A program made the position numbers and the translations under genes. Positions 8,786 to 16,837 of a stretch of DNA of 64,000 nucleotides are shown piece by piece (within the stretch, counting starts at the first letter, position 1; every line of letters starts with the position of its first letter). The DNA comes from JBEVOS01 sp964563395 (GTDB lineage: Bacteria; Pseudomonadota; Alphaproteobacteria; Caulobacterales; Aquidulcibacteraceae). Under the pieces are notes generated by a model. The model saw only the letters and a program-made list of their open reading frames with translations. It made no database searches and was not told the DNA's origin. The stretch covers positions 6,305 to 70,304 of the forward strand of contig CAZLWK010000016.1 in NCBI GenBank assembly GCA_964563395.1, in the 5' to 3' direction.

Positions 8786-10078
8786 ATGAACGATCCGTCA
8801 CATCGCTTGCTTCTCGACCCCGCGCGCGGACCGATCCGCGCGGAGATCGTGCTGCCCGGCTCCAAGAGCTTAACCAATCGCGCGCTTCTGGTCGCCGCGC
8901 TGGCCGAGGGCAGCTCCGAGCTTGAAGGCGCGCTCTATAGCGAGGACAGCCGCATTTTCGCAGAGGCGCTGCGCCGCCTGGGCGTGGCCGTCCGCGAAGA
9001 CGAGATCGGCGCGCGATTCACCATAGACGGTCATGGCGGGCGCGGCCTGCAGGACATGGCCGAGATCTTTCTCGGCAACGCCGGAACGGCGGCGCGGTTT
9101 CTACCGCCCCTCTTGATGCTGGGAAGCGGGCCCTATCGGCTGGATGGGGTGGAGGCCATGCGCAAGCGCCCGATGAGCGAAATGTTCCACCTGCTCGCGG
9201 CGTGGGGCGCGCGGATCGAGTATGAGGGCGCGCCGGGCTGCTACCCGATCACGCTCGCGGGCGGCGCGCTTCCTGGCGGCGACATCACGCTCTCAGCCGA
9301 GCGCACGAGCCAGCAATTGAGCGGGGTGCTGCTCATTTCCCCCTATGCGCGGCGCGACACACGCATCCGCGTGGCGGGGCCTTTGGTGTCGCCCTCCTAT
9401 ATCGCGATGACCCTGCACTTGATGCGCGATTGGGGCGTTGAGGCGCGAGCGCTCGAAGACAATTCCTTTTTCGTGCCGGCGGGCCAGCGCTACGCGGCGC
9501 GCCGCTACGATATCGAACCGGACGCATCGAGCGCCTCCTATTTCTTCGCCGCCGCCGCCATCACCGGCGGGGACGTGACAGTGCGCCGTCTCGGCGCCGG
9601 CTCGCGCCAAGGCGATGTCAAATTCTGCGACGTGCTGGAAGCGATGGGGTGCGTGGTGGAACGCGCGGCGGATCATATCCGATTGCGTGGACCTGCGCGC
9701 CTCAAGGGCGGCTCGTTCGACATGAACGACATCTCCGACACCGCGCCGACGCTCGCCGCGATCGCGCCGTTCGCCGAGGAGCCGGTCGACATTCGCAATG
9801 TGGAGCATATGCGCTGGAAGGAGACCGACAGAGTGGCCGCGGTCGCCAATGAGCTGCGCCGGCTCGGCATCGCGGTCGAAGAGAGGCGCGATGGGCTGAC
9901 GATCATGCCGGGGACGCCTAAGCCCGCAATCATAGAAACCTATGAGGACCACAGAATCGCAATGTCTTTCGCCATAACGGCTTTGCGGGCGGAAGGGATC
10001 GTGATCGACAATCCGGGCTGCGTGGCGAAAACGCTTCCCGATTTTTTCGCGCGGCGCGCGGCGCTGATCAGCGCTTAG
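8786..10078 (+). CDS. aroA: 3-phosphoshikimate 1-carboxyvinyltransferase (EPSP synthase)
   Basis: Shikimate-pathway enzyme making EPSP from shikimate-3-phosphate and PEP; 430 residues. Seen are the PEP/S3P motif LPGSKSLTNRALLVAALAEG, GNAGTAARFLPPLLML, RWKETDRVAAVANELRRLG, and YEDHRIAMSF near the C-terminus. ATG 8786 fits the family start; the frame extends further upstream but the added sequence is not conserved. The gene is on the opposite strand from its neighbours and overlaps the convergent fur gene by 11 bases. In many relatives aroA is beside cmk and rpsA; here it is alone between miaB and fur. Confidence 0.96.
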   Translation: MNDPSHRLLLDPARGPIRAEIVLPGSKSLTNRALLVAALAEGSSELEGALYSEDSRIFAEALRRLGVAVREDEIGARFTIDGHGGRGLQDMAEIFLGNAGTAARFLPPLLMLGSGPYRLDGVEAMRKRPMSEMFHLLAAWGARIEYEGAPGCYPITLAGGALPGGDITLSAERTSQQLSGVLLISPYARRDTRIRVAGPLVSPSYIAMTLHLMRDWGVEARALEDNSFFVPAGQRYAARRYDIEPDASSASYFFAAAAITGGDVTVRRLGAGSRQGDVKFCDVLEAMGCVVERAADHIRLRGPARLKGGSFDMNDISDTAPTLAAIAPFAEEPVDIRNVEHMRWKETDRVAAVANELRRLGIAVEERRDGLTIMPGTPKPAIIETYEDHRIAMSFAITALRAEGIVIDNPGCVAKTLPDFFARRAALISA

Positions 10079-10484
10079 GCTCGTCCAGCGGCACGCCGTA
10101 CAATTCGAGCCGATGATCGACCAACTTATAGCCCAAGCGCCGCGCGATCTCCGTCTGCAGGCGCTCGATTTCCGGATCGACGAATTCCACCACCTTGCCT
10201 GATTTCATATCGATGAGATGGTCGTGATGGACCTCGGGCGTTTCTTCGTAGCGGGAACGGCCGTCGCGAAAATCGTGCCGCTCAAGGATGCCGCTCTCCT
10301 CGAACAGTCGAACGGTGCGATAGACCGTGGCGATGGAGATGCCGGGGTCGATCGCCGAGGATCTGCGATGCAATTCCTCGACATCGGGGTGATCCTTGGA
10401 CGTGGACAGAACGCGGGCGATCACCCGGCGCTGTTCCGTCATGCGCATACCCTTCTCGATGCAGAGCTTTTCAATGCGGTCCAT
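10068..10484 (-). CDS. fur: Fur-family ferric uptake regulator
   Basis: A 138-residue metal-dependent repressor. The winged helix contains ISIATVYRTVRLFEESGIL and the metal-binding core is HHDHLID, followed by LGYKLVDHRLELYGVPL. It lacks the C-terminal CxxC zinc pairs of E. coli Fur, which is common in alphaproteobacterial Fur. The N-terminus resembles Caulobacter-type Fur rather than Irr or Zur, so iron-dependent control is the likely role, though Mur (manganese) function cannot be excluded from sequence. Together with rimI, tsaB and nfu it forms a minus-strand gene cluster. Confidence 0.9.
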   Translation of the reverse strand: MDRIEKLCIEKGMRMTEQRRVIARVLSTSKDHPDVEELHRRSSAIDPGISIATVYRTVRLFEESGILERHDFRDGRSRYEETPEVHHDHLIDMKSGKVVEFVDPEIERLQTEIARRLGYKLVDHRLELYGVPLDEPKR

Positions 10485-10543
10485 GGCGTGCGACTCCGCG
10501 CCGGATATGCGCCCCTGGCCGGCTCAAGTCCAGACGGGGCGGG

Positions 10544-10999
10544 TCACGATGCGGCGCCGGACAACGCCTTGCGCATCAAGATGGCGTCGATTCGTTCGAC
10601 GCCGCGCGCATAATAGCCGCGTCGACGGCCGGTTTCGACGAAGCCGGACCGCTGATAAAGCGCCCGCGCGGCGTGATTGTCCGCCGCCACCTCCAGGTAA
10701 AGCCCGCTCGCGCCCGCTTTCACGGCCCGCTCAGCCGCGGCGGCCGTGAGCGCCGCGCCCACGCCGCGTCGGCGCGCATCGGGACGCACGGCCAGGGTGA
10801 GGATTTCCGCGTCCGGCAGCGGCGCCCAGGCGAGGATGAACCCCAAGGGCGCATCGCCCTCATGCGCCGCGAACGCGAAGGCGATGGACCGCGCCATCAG
10901 GTCGACGAAAGCGCCCTCGCTCCAAGGATCGCCAAACGCCTCCTTGTGCAGCGCCGCCATGAGCGGCGCCCCTTCGGCGCCGAACGCGCTGACGATCAT
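10544..10999 (-). CDS. rimI: ribosomal-protein-alanine N-acetyltransferase RimI
   Basis: GNAT enzyme of 151 residues, expected to acetylate the N-terminal alanine of ribosomal protein S18. The acetyl-CoA site is VRPDARRRGVGAALT, followed by LYLEVAADNHAARALYQRSGF, the classic RimI signature. Its start overlaps the tsaB stop by 4 bases (10996-10999); rimI beside tsaB is a widely conserved pair. Confidence 0.92.
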   Translation of the reverse strand: MIVSAFGAEGAPLMAALHKEAFGDPWSEGAFVDLMARSIAFAFAAHEGDAPLGFILAWAPLPDAEILTLAVRPDARRRGVGAALTAAAAERAVKAGASGLYLEVAADNHAARALYQRSGFVETGRRRGYYARGVERIDAILMRKALSGAAS

Positions 11000-11616
11000 G
11001 CAAGCGCCGCGCGCAGATAGGCCGGCGTCGGGGGATGCGCGGCGGGGTCGCGGCCGGCCGCCAGCGCGGCGAGAGTCAACACGTCGCCCGCCTGCGTCTC
11101 TTCTGGGCGAGCGCCGATGATCACGGCGGCGCCCGCGCCCGGTCCGCGCAGGGAAAACTCTTCTCCTTGCGCGGCGCGCGCGAAAACGGCGGCCGATTCC
11201 GCGCGCTCGCAGCGCAGCGGCCCCAGCACGGCGACGCCGTCGCGATAGAGCGCCGCGTAGAGCGCGCCCTGCGTGTCGATCAGCGCGCCGCGCAGTCCTT
11301 CCGATCCGTTCCGCAAGGCGAGAACTTCAAGCGTCGATACGCCCACGCACGGACGCGCCAGCGCGAGCGCCAAACCGCGCGCGAACGCAACGCCAACGCG
11401 CACGCCGGTGAACGAACCCGGGCCGACGGTGACGGCGATGCGATCGATGCTCGAGAATGCGGCGCCGGCGGCGTCCATCGCCTCGCGCGCCATCGGCGCG
11501 AGCCTCTCAGCCTGGCCGCGCGCCATCGGCTCGCTGATGCACGAGCGCGCAACGCCGTTTTCAATTAGGCCGACAGAGCAGGCCGCCAGCGCCGTATCGA
11601 TGGCGAGGATGATCAT
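10996..11616 (-). CDS. tsaB: tRNA threonylcarbamoyladenosine biosynthesis protein TsaB
   Basis: A 206-residue ASKHA-fold scaffold protein that partners TsaD and TsaE to make t6A37 in tRNA. Typical features are the start ILAIDTALAACSVGL and the motif VTVGPGSFTGVRVGVAFARGLAL. The C-terminal half is short and variable, as usual. It is followed by rimI with a 4-base overlap and preceded by nfu with a 19-base gap. Confidence 0.94.
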   Translation of the reverse strand: MIILAIDTALAACSVGLIENGVARSCISEPMARGQAERLAPMAREAMDAAGAAFSSIDRIAVTVGPGSFTGVRVGVAFARGLALALARPCVGVSTLEVLALRNGSEGLRGALIDTQGALYAALYRDGVAVLGPLRCERAESAAVFARAAQGEEFSLRGPGAGAAVIIGARPEETQAGDVLTLAALAAGRDPAAHPPTPAYLRAALA

Positions 11617-11635
11617 GGCGCGCGAACGCGCCGCG

Positions 11636-12208
11636 TCACACCACCTGCTCCACGGCCATCACTTCGGGAACGTAATGGCGGAGCATGTTTTCGATGCCCT
11701 GCTTCAGCGTCAGCGTCGAAGACGGGCAGCCCGCGCAAGAGCCCTTCATGTTGAGGCGCACCACGCCATTGTCGTGATCCCAGGAATGGAACGTGATGTC
11801 GCCGCCGTCGCGCGCCACGGCGGGACGCACGCGCACCTCGATCAATTCCTTGAGCTCTTTGACGATCTCGGCCGCGTCGCCCTCATAGATGATCTCCGCC
11901 TCCTCGGCCGCCGCGCCTTGCGTGTCGGCGAGCACGGGCCGCTCAGCCACGAAATGCTCCATGATCGCGGCCAGGAGATGCGGCTTCAGATGCGCCCAAT
12001 CGCGATCGGGATCTTTCGCGACGGTGAGAAAATCAGGGCCCAGATAGACTCGCCGCACGCCCTCTATGGCGAACAGCGCCGCCGCCAAGGGCGATGCCCA
12101 CGCCGCATCCACATCGCTGAAATCGCGACCGCCCGCGCCAAGCACGTCGCGCCCGGGAAGGAATTTCAGCGTTTCGGGGTTCGGCGTGGATTCGGTTTGA
12201 ATGAACAT
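11636..12208 (-). CDS. NifU-like Fe-S cluster carrier (Nfu/HIRIP5 type)
   Basis: A 190-residue iron-sulfur carrier with an N-terminal Nfu_N domain (MFIQTESTPNPETLKFLPG) and a C-terminal NifU domain with the cluster-binding cysteines C158 and C161 in GSCAGCPSS. Such proteins deliver 4Fe-4S clusters to apo-enzymes; the window encodes several likely clients (MiaB, HemW, Nth). It lies between a universal stress protein gene and tsaB. Confidence 0.94.
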   Translation of the reverse strand: MFIQTESTPNPETLKFLPGRDVLGAGGRDFSDVDAAWASPLAAALFAIEGVRRVYLGPDFLTVAKDPDRDWAHLKPHLLAAIMEHFVAERPVLADTQGAAAEEAEIIYEGDAAEIVKELKELIEVRVRPAVARDGGDITFHSWDHDNGVVRLNMKGSCAGCPSSTLTLKQGIENMLRHYVPEVMAVEQVV

Positions 12209-12253
12209 GATTTGGAAGTGGGCCCCGACGGGCGCGGGGTCAAGCGTAGGCGG

Positions 12254-12757
12254 TCAGGAGGCGGCCGGCGCCGGCGTCGGCGCGCTCTGAGCGAGCGTGC
12301 GGATATCGTCCTTCGCCATCGCGCCGGGGACGATCATCACCGGCACGGCGCGGCCCGACCAGCCTTGTCCCTTGGCGACGGCCGACACCAGAGGGCCCGG
12401 ACCGCCAGCGCCGCTTGCGGCGGCCAGGATGAGAAGAATGATCGAGGCGTCGTCCTCGATCAGGCGGCGCAGTTCGCGGCGCACCTCGCCCGTTCGGATG
12501 ATCCCTTGCGCCGAGACGCCCGCCTCGGCCCAGGCCTCCGCCGCGAAGCGCTCCAGCAGCGCCTCCGCATTGGCTTGCGCCTGGCGGTCCATTTCTTCGC
12601 CGACGCTGACCCAGGGGGCCGGCTCGGCGGGCTCGATCACCCGCAACATTACAAGGCGCCAGCCGCCGGCCTTCGCCAGATGCGCGGCGTAGGCGAGCGC
12701 CGCGGGAAATTCCCGGCTTTCATCGGCGATCACCAGGCAGGCGGGCCCGTCGGTCAT
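12254..12757 (-). CDS. universal stress protein
   Basis: A single UspA-like domain of 167 residues: ACLVIADESREFPAALAYAAHLAKAGGWRL at the N-terminus and a glycine-rich GQGWSGRAVPVMIVPG near the end. The usual ATP loop G-x2-G-x9-G-S/T is not clean, so ATP binding is uncertain. The start at 12757 is preferred; the longer frame crosses into the divergent tetR promoter. It diverges from tetR across 87 bases and is near nfu, a conserved alphaproteobacterial neighbourhood. Confidence 0.85.
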   Translation of the reverse strand: MTDGPACLVIADESREFPAALAYAAHLAKAGGWRLVMLRVIEPAEPAPWVSVGEEMDRQAQANAEALLERFAAEAWAEAGVSAQGIIRTGEVRRELRRLIEDDASIILLILAAASGAGGPGPLVSAVAKGQGWSGRAVPVMIVPGAMAKDDIRTLAQSAPTPAPAAS

Positions 12758-12809
12758 TGCGGCAGCCTGTCGCAATCCGCTCCGGGCGTAAAGCACGGGC
12801 CGCCGCCGC

Positions 12810-12837
12810 TTGACGCGCCGCCTGATTTTTGCATAAT
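12810..12837 (+). promoter_or_regulatory. sigma-70-type promoter of the TetR gene, probably leaderless
   Basis: TTGACG (-35, 12810-12815) and CATAAT (-10, 12832-12837) are separated by 16 bases. Transcription should start about 7 bases downstream, at 12843-12845, which is the A of the ATG; no Shine-Dalgarno sequence is present. A leaderless mRNA is therefore likely. Confidence 0.65.
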
Positions 12838-12854
12838 CACTGTTATGCCAAAAA
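12826..12854. promoter_or_regulatory. palindromic operator candidate over the tetR -10 and start codon
   Basis: GCATAA (12831-12836) and TTATGC (12843-12848) form perfect 6-base arms around TCACTG, and TTTTT / AAAAA flanks extend the symmetry with a one-base bulge. It covers the -10 element and the ATG, the classic place for TetR autorepression. Confidence 0.6.
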
Positions 12855-13411
12855 CGGTCGACCACACCGCCCAACGCCGGGCCATCGCCAGCGCCGCCAT
12901 GACGAGGATCGGGGAAGCCGGGCTCGAAGGCGCGCGGCTACGCGACGTGGCCCTCGCCGCGCATGTGACCACAGGGGCGGTGACGCACTATTTCGACGGC
13001 AAGGATGCCCTGCTCGAAGCCGCACTCGCGGAAGTGGCGCGGCGCATCCTTGAGCGCCAACGCGACGGGGATCGGCGCTCGCTCATCGATCAAGTGATGG
13101 CGTACATGCCGGTGGACGCGGAGAGCCGCAATGAATGGCGCGTCTGGCTGGCCTTCTGGGGCCGCGCCATTCACGAGCCTCGGCTCGCCGCGACGCATCG
13201 CGCCTATTACCGGGAGATCATGGGCCGTCTCGCCGAGGGGCTGCGCCAGGCGCTTTCGCTCCCGGACGACGACGCGCGCCGCGCCGCCGACGCCATCGTG
13301 GCCGCGATCGACGGCGTCGGCACGCGCGCGACGCTCGAACCCAACGATTGGCCGCCCGAACGCCAGCGCGAAACCCTTGCGCTGATGTTGGCCGGCCTCA
13401 CGCCGAAATAA
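12845..13411 (+). CDS. TetR/AcrR-family transcriptional regulator
   Basis: A 188-residue regulator. The N-terminal helix-turn-helix is LRDVALAAHVTTGAVTHYFDGKDALL, followed by an all-helical ligand domain (WRVWLAFWGRAIHEPRLAATHRAYYREIMGRLAEGLRQAL) similar to the BetI-like C-terminal group. The start at 12845 is set by the promoter and palindrome just upstream. The stop at 13411 lies 14 bases before the dioxygenase gene, so the two probably form an operon and the regulator probably controls the dioxygenase as well as itself. Confidence 0.92.
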   Translation: MPKTVDHTAQRRAIASAAMTRIGEAGLEGARLRDVALAAHVTTGAVTHYFDGKDALLEAALAEVARRILERQRDGDRRSLIDQVMAYMPVDAESRNEWRVWLAFWGRAIHEPRLAATHRAYYREIMGRLAEGLRQALSLPDDDARRAADAIVAAIDGVGTRATLEPNDWPPERQRETLALMLAGLTPK

Positions 13412-13425
13412 TCAAGGAGGCGATC

Positions 13426-14313
13426 ATGCCGAAACTCGAAACATTGCCCGCCGATACGCCGACGCCGGAGGTCATGCGCGTGCTCGATCGCGATGGCGCG
13501 CTGATATTGGAGGGACTCATCAGCCCCTCGGAAACCGACGCTCTGCGCGAAGAGCTCGCGCCCTATGTGTTGGCCACAAAGCCAGGTCAGGACGGCTTTT
13601 CGGGCACGCGCACGACCCGCACCGGCGCGCTCGTGGCGCGTTCGCCGCGCATCCGGCCCGTCGTCATGGATGCGCGCATCGCCGGCCTTTGCGACGCCGT
13701 GCTCAAGCCGAATTGCACGCGCTATCAGCTGCACCTCAGTCAGGTGATCCGCATCTTGCCGGGACAGGCGGCGCAGCCGATCCATCGCGACCGCTGGGCT
13801 TGGGGCGCGTATCTCAAAGGGATCGAGCCGCAACTCAACACGATTTGGGCGTTGACCGATTTCACGCGCGAGAACGGCGCCACGCAAGTCGCGCCGGGTT
13901 CGATCGATTGGCCCGACCAACGCGAACCGACGCCTGACGAAATCACGTGGGCGGAAATGAAGCGCGGTTCCGCACTTATCTATACCGGCACCGTGTTTCA
14001 CGGCGGCGGCGCCAACATCTCCAATGAAGAGCGCTGGGGCCTCAATCTGACGTATACGCTGGGCTGGCTGCGCCAGGAGGAGAACCAATATCTCTCCTGC
14101 CCGCCGGAGATCGCACGCACGCTCGACCCCGCTCTGCAGGACATGCTGGGCTATACGTTGGGCTCCTACGCGCTGGGCTATTATTCACCGCCGCTGCCGC
14201 CCGGCGAGGGGCCGGAACTCGTGCCGCCGTTTCACGCGCTGGGCCGCAAAGCGAGCGAATCCGCGCTGGGATCGGCTGACCTGCTCGCGGACATCACCGC
14301 GCAAGTCAGCTAG
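13426..14313 (+). CDS. phytanoyl-CoA dioxygenase (PhyH)-family Fe(II)/2-oxoglutarate oxygenase
   Basis: A 295-residue PhyH-like enzyme with a cupin-type fold. The iron ligands are seen as the HxD pair in IHRDRWAWG and the distal histidine in YTGTVFHGGGANIS, with the 2-oxoglutarate-binding arginine in EERWGLNLTY. The substrate is unknown: bacterial PhyH proteins hydroxylate very different small molecules and lipids. The strong ribosome-binding site AAGGAGG at 13414-13420 precedes the ATG. It follows the TetR gene closely, which suggests substrate-induced expression. Confidence 0.88.
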   Translation: MPKLETLPADTPTPEVMRVLDRDGALILEGLISPSETDALREELAPYVLATKPGQDGFSGTRTTRTGALVARSPRIRPVVMDARIAGLCDAVLKPNCTRYQLHLSQVIRILPGQAAQPIHRDRWAWGAYLKGIEPQLNTIWALTDFTRENGATQVAPGSIDWPDQREPTPDEITWAEMKRGSALIYTGTVFHGGGANISNEERWGLNLTYTLGWLRQEENQYLSCPPEIARTLDPALQDMLGYTLGSYALGYYSPPLPPGEGPELVPPFHALGRKASESALGSADLLADITAQVS

Positions 14314-14314
14314 C

Positions 14315-15223
14315 TCACGACGAGGACAAGGCCCACGCCGCCTGCGCGGCGACGGCCAGGTCCAAGCCGATCTCCGCGAGCGCATTGGGCGCGAACATGC
14401 CGCCACGCGCATCGCGCAAGAACAGCACCGGCCTGCGGCGCGCGGCGCGCTCCAACGCATCGATCAGGCGCTGATAGGAGGGCGCGTCGAGAATTGCGGT
14501 TTCACGCGAGTCTTCGGCCGCTGCGCGCAACAGAAGGAGCCACGCATACGCCTCGCCACGCGCGGCGTGAAAAGCGGCGTCCGCATCGTCGCCGCGCTGG
14601 AATTGCTGCAAGCGCGCCGCGCGCGCCGCGCAAGAATCCGCCGCCGCCGCGGCGAGCCTGCGGAACGCCTCATCAGAACGGTCGATAACGATTTGGCGGC
14701 GCGCCACGGCTGCGTTCATGCGGGCGAGCGCCTCCGCCTGCTGCGCCGGAGCCGCCGAATTCTCAAGGCGCGCCGCGGCGAGCAGCGGATCGCGCGCGCC
14801 CCGCCGCACCTCGATCAGGGCGCCGATATAAAGCTGCGCCACCTGTTCGGCGGCGCCGAAAACTTGCGCCTCGCGCTGACGCAAGGCGGCCGTGGCCAGC
14901 AAGCGATCGGCGGCGAGATCCAGATCGCGCTGAGCGCGGAGCGACAAAAGCGCCTGCGCGGCCGACACGGTGCGCGCGCCATCCTCTGGCGTGGATGCAA
15001 TCGGCGCGGTGTCCAAAAGTGGGCGACTGGCGGTCTCCACGATAAAGAGTGAGACGCCGCCAAGGATCAGAATGGAGAGGAGAAAGCCGCCAGCAACGCG
15101 GGCGCCTCGGTCCAACCGCGCGCGCAGGCCGATCGGCTTTTTTTCCGTGGCGGGTTGAAAGAGACGTGACAAAACACGTCCCGCCGCCTGCGCGACACGC
15201 GAGAAAGCGGCGCGCGCTTGCAT
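14315..15223 (-). CDS. uncharacterised single-pass membrane protein
   Basis: A 302-residue protein not recognised. A basic N-terminus (1-42) is followed by one hydrophobic segment at about 43-62 (GARVAGGFLLSILILGGVSLF), then about 240 residues that are alanine/arginine rich and predicted mostly helical, probably periplasmic. Two cysteines or metal motifs are not evident. Its start codon overlaps the stop of the upstream lipoprotein gene by one base (TGATG at 15221-15225), so the pair is co-translated. It converges with the dioxygenase gene, ending 1 base after it. Confidence 0.7.
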   Translation of the reverse strand: MQARAAFSRVAQAAGRVLSRLFQPATEKKPIGLRARLDRGARVAGGFLLSILILGGVSLFIVETASRPLLDTAPIASTPEDGARTVSAAQALLSLRAQRDLDLAADRLLATAALRQREAQVFGAAEQVAQLYIGALIEVRRGARDPLLAAARLENSAAPAQQAEALARMNAAVARRQIVIDRSDEAFRRLAAAAADSCAARAARLQQFQRGDDADAAFHAARGEAYAWLLLLRAAAEDSRETAILDAPSYQRLIDALERAARRRPVLFLRDARGGMFAPNALAEIGLDLAVAAQAAWALSSS

Positions 15224-15672
15224 CAGGGGGCGCCGCTGGCGACCGCTTCGAACTGCACCGCGCCCGAACGCTCGAAGACAAGAATGACGGGCGCGCGCGC
15301 GCCAGCTTCAAGCGGCGCAGCGAGGCCCGTCGCCTTAAGGTGCGGCCCCGCCAAAGAGAGCGTGATCGTCGACGCCGGCGGGAGAGGCACGCCGGAAGCG
15401 ATGACGAACGTTTCGAGCGCGCCATCCGCGCGGATGCGCGCCTCGCGGAGATCGATGCGGCGCGCAAAGGGAGACGATGCGCCGATCAAGCGATCCGCCA
15501 TCTGACCGCTATTGCGGATGCGCGCGGTGATGATGTCGTCGGTGATGACGAGCGCCTCCACCTGCAGCGTCGGCGCCGACGCCGGCGCGCTTAGAAAAGC
15601 CGCCTCGGCGGGTTTTTCCTGAGCGCAGGACGCCGCAAGGCAAGCCAGAGCAGCCGCTATCAGCATGCGCAT
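15223..15672 (-). CDS. PCuAC-like (DUF461) lipoprotein with degenerate copper site
   Basis: A 149-residue exported protein. Residues 1-15 form a signal with a weak lipobox (LAASC, C16). The rest matches the PCu(A)C periplasmic copper-chaperone fold: IRNSGQMADRLIGASSPFARRIDLREA, GVPLPPASTITLSLAGPHLKATGL and APVILVFERSGAVQFEA. Family copper ligands are mostly absent: the first histidine is R76, the following methionine position is F89/V90, H111 is kept and the next methionine is K113. The protein may have lost copper delivery. The start at 15672 lies 2 bases after the trpS stop, so it is the third gene of a murJ-trpS unit. Confidence 0.75.
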   Translation of the reverse strand: MRMLIAAALACLAASCAQEKPAEAAFLSAPASAPTLQVEALVITDDIITARIRNSGQMADRLIGASSPFARRIDLREARIRADGALETFVIASGVPLPPASTITLSLAGPHLKATGLAAPLEAGARAPVILVFERSGAVQFEAVASGAP

Positions 15673-15674
15673 GT

Positions 15675-16718
15675 TCAGCTCCAAAAGCCGACAACCGCCC
15701 GCGTTTCGGCAAGAACCGGCGCTGCGATTGCGCGAGCGCGTTCCGCGCCGTCGCGCAAGATAGCATCCAATTCTGCTTGATCGGCATTGAGTTTGCGCAT
15801 CTCGGCTGCGATTGGCGCGAGTTTCGCCACAAGAAGCTCGGCCAAGGCCGGCTTGAACGCACCGAATCCCTTGCCGCCCCATTCCTGGAGCACGCTCTCG
15901 GCGGAGACGCCGGCGACGGCCGCATAGATGCCGACAAGATTCTCAACCTCGGGCCGGCCCTTAAGTCCCTCCAAGCTTTCGGGCAGAGGCTGGGGATCGG
16001 TGGTGGCGCGCTTGATTTTATTCACGATCGTGTCGGCATCATCCGTGAGATTGATGCGCGATTGATCGGAGGGATCCGATTTCGACATTTTCTTGGACCC
16101 ATCGCGCAGCGACATGATCCGCGCGCCCGGACCCTGGATCAGCGGCTCCGGCAAGGGGAAGAATCCCGGCGCATCGAAATCATTGTTGAATTTCTGCGCG
16201 ATGTCTCGGCTCAGCTCCAAATGCTGCTTTTGATCTTCGCCCACGGGCACATGGGTGGCCTTGTAGGCGAGAATATCCGCCGCTTGCAGCACGGGGTAGG
16301 TGAACAGCCCAACGCTTGAGCGTTCGGCATGCTTGCCCGCCTTGTCCTTGAACTGCGTCATGCGCTCAAGCCAACCCATGCGCGCCACGCAATTAAAGAT
16401 CCATGCCAGCTCGGCATGCTCACGCACTGCTGATTGCACGAAAATGATCGAACGCTTGGGGTCGACGCCGCAGGCAAGATAAGCCGCCGCCACTTCGCGC
16501 GTGTTCGCGGCGAGGCGCTTGGGATCGAGATCGGCCGTGATGGCGTGCAAATCCACCACGCAATAGATGCTGGGATAGACGTCCTGCAAGGCGACGAACT
16601 TCACCAGCGCGCCAAGATAATTGCCAAGGTGCAGGCCGTTCGTCGGCTGCATGCCGGAAAAGACGCGTTGCGGGCCGCGATAGGCGGAAGCGGCGGAAGG
16701 TTCCGACGTGTCGGACAT
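15675..16718 (-). CDS. trpS: tryptophanyl-tRNA synthetase
   Basis: Class I aminoacyl-tRNA synthetase of 347 residues that charges tRNA-Trp. The HIGH-equivalent is HLGN at residues 30-33, the tryptophan pocket region VGEDQKQHLELSRDIA is present, and KMSKS occurs in GSKKMSKSDP. A GGAG ribosome-binding site precedes the ATG. It is downstream of murJ (119-base gap), the usual glnD-murJ-trpS order of alphaproteobacteria. Confidence 0.97.
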   Translation of the reverse strand: MSDTSEPSAASAYRGPQRVFSGMQPTNGLHLGNYLGALVKFVALQDVYPSIYCVVDLHAITADLDPKRLAANTREVAAAYLACGVDPKRSIIFVQSAVREHAELAWIFNCVARMGWLERMTQFKDKAGKHAERSSVGLFTYPVLQAADILAYKATHVPVGEDQKQHLELSRDIAQKFNNDFDAPGFFPLPEPLIQGPGARIMSLRDGSKKMSKSDPSDQSRINLTDDADTIVNKIKRATTDPQPLPESLEGLKGRPEVENLVGIYAAVAGVSAESVLQEWGGKGFGAFKPALAELLVAKLAPIAAEMRKLNADQAELDAILRDGAERARAIAAPVLAETRAVVGFWS

Positions 16719-16837
16719 GAGAGGGACTCCAGATCGAGGAAGACGCGCTTGGGCCGACGCATCGCGGCCCGTCAGGAAGCTAGCTCCACCATCGCGTCTG
16801 CGGCTTGCGCATCACTCTTCTCCTGTCGCGGCTCATA

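Noticed and set aside
11273..12844. Long upstream extension of the tetR frame antisense to tsaB, nfu and usp
   Set aside because: Runs over three clear genes on the other strand, has no family resemblance, and the real tetR start is fixed by its promoter.
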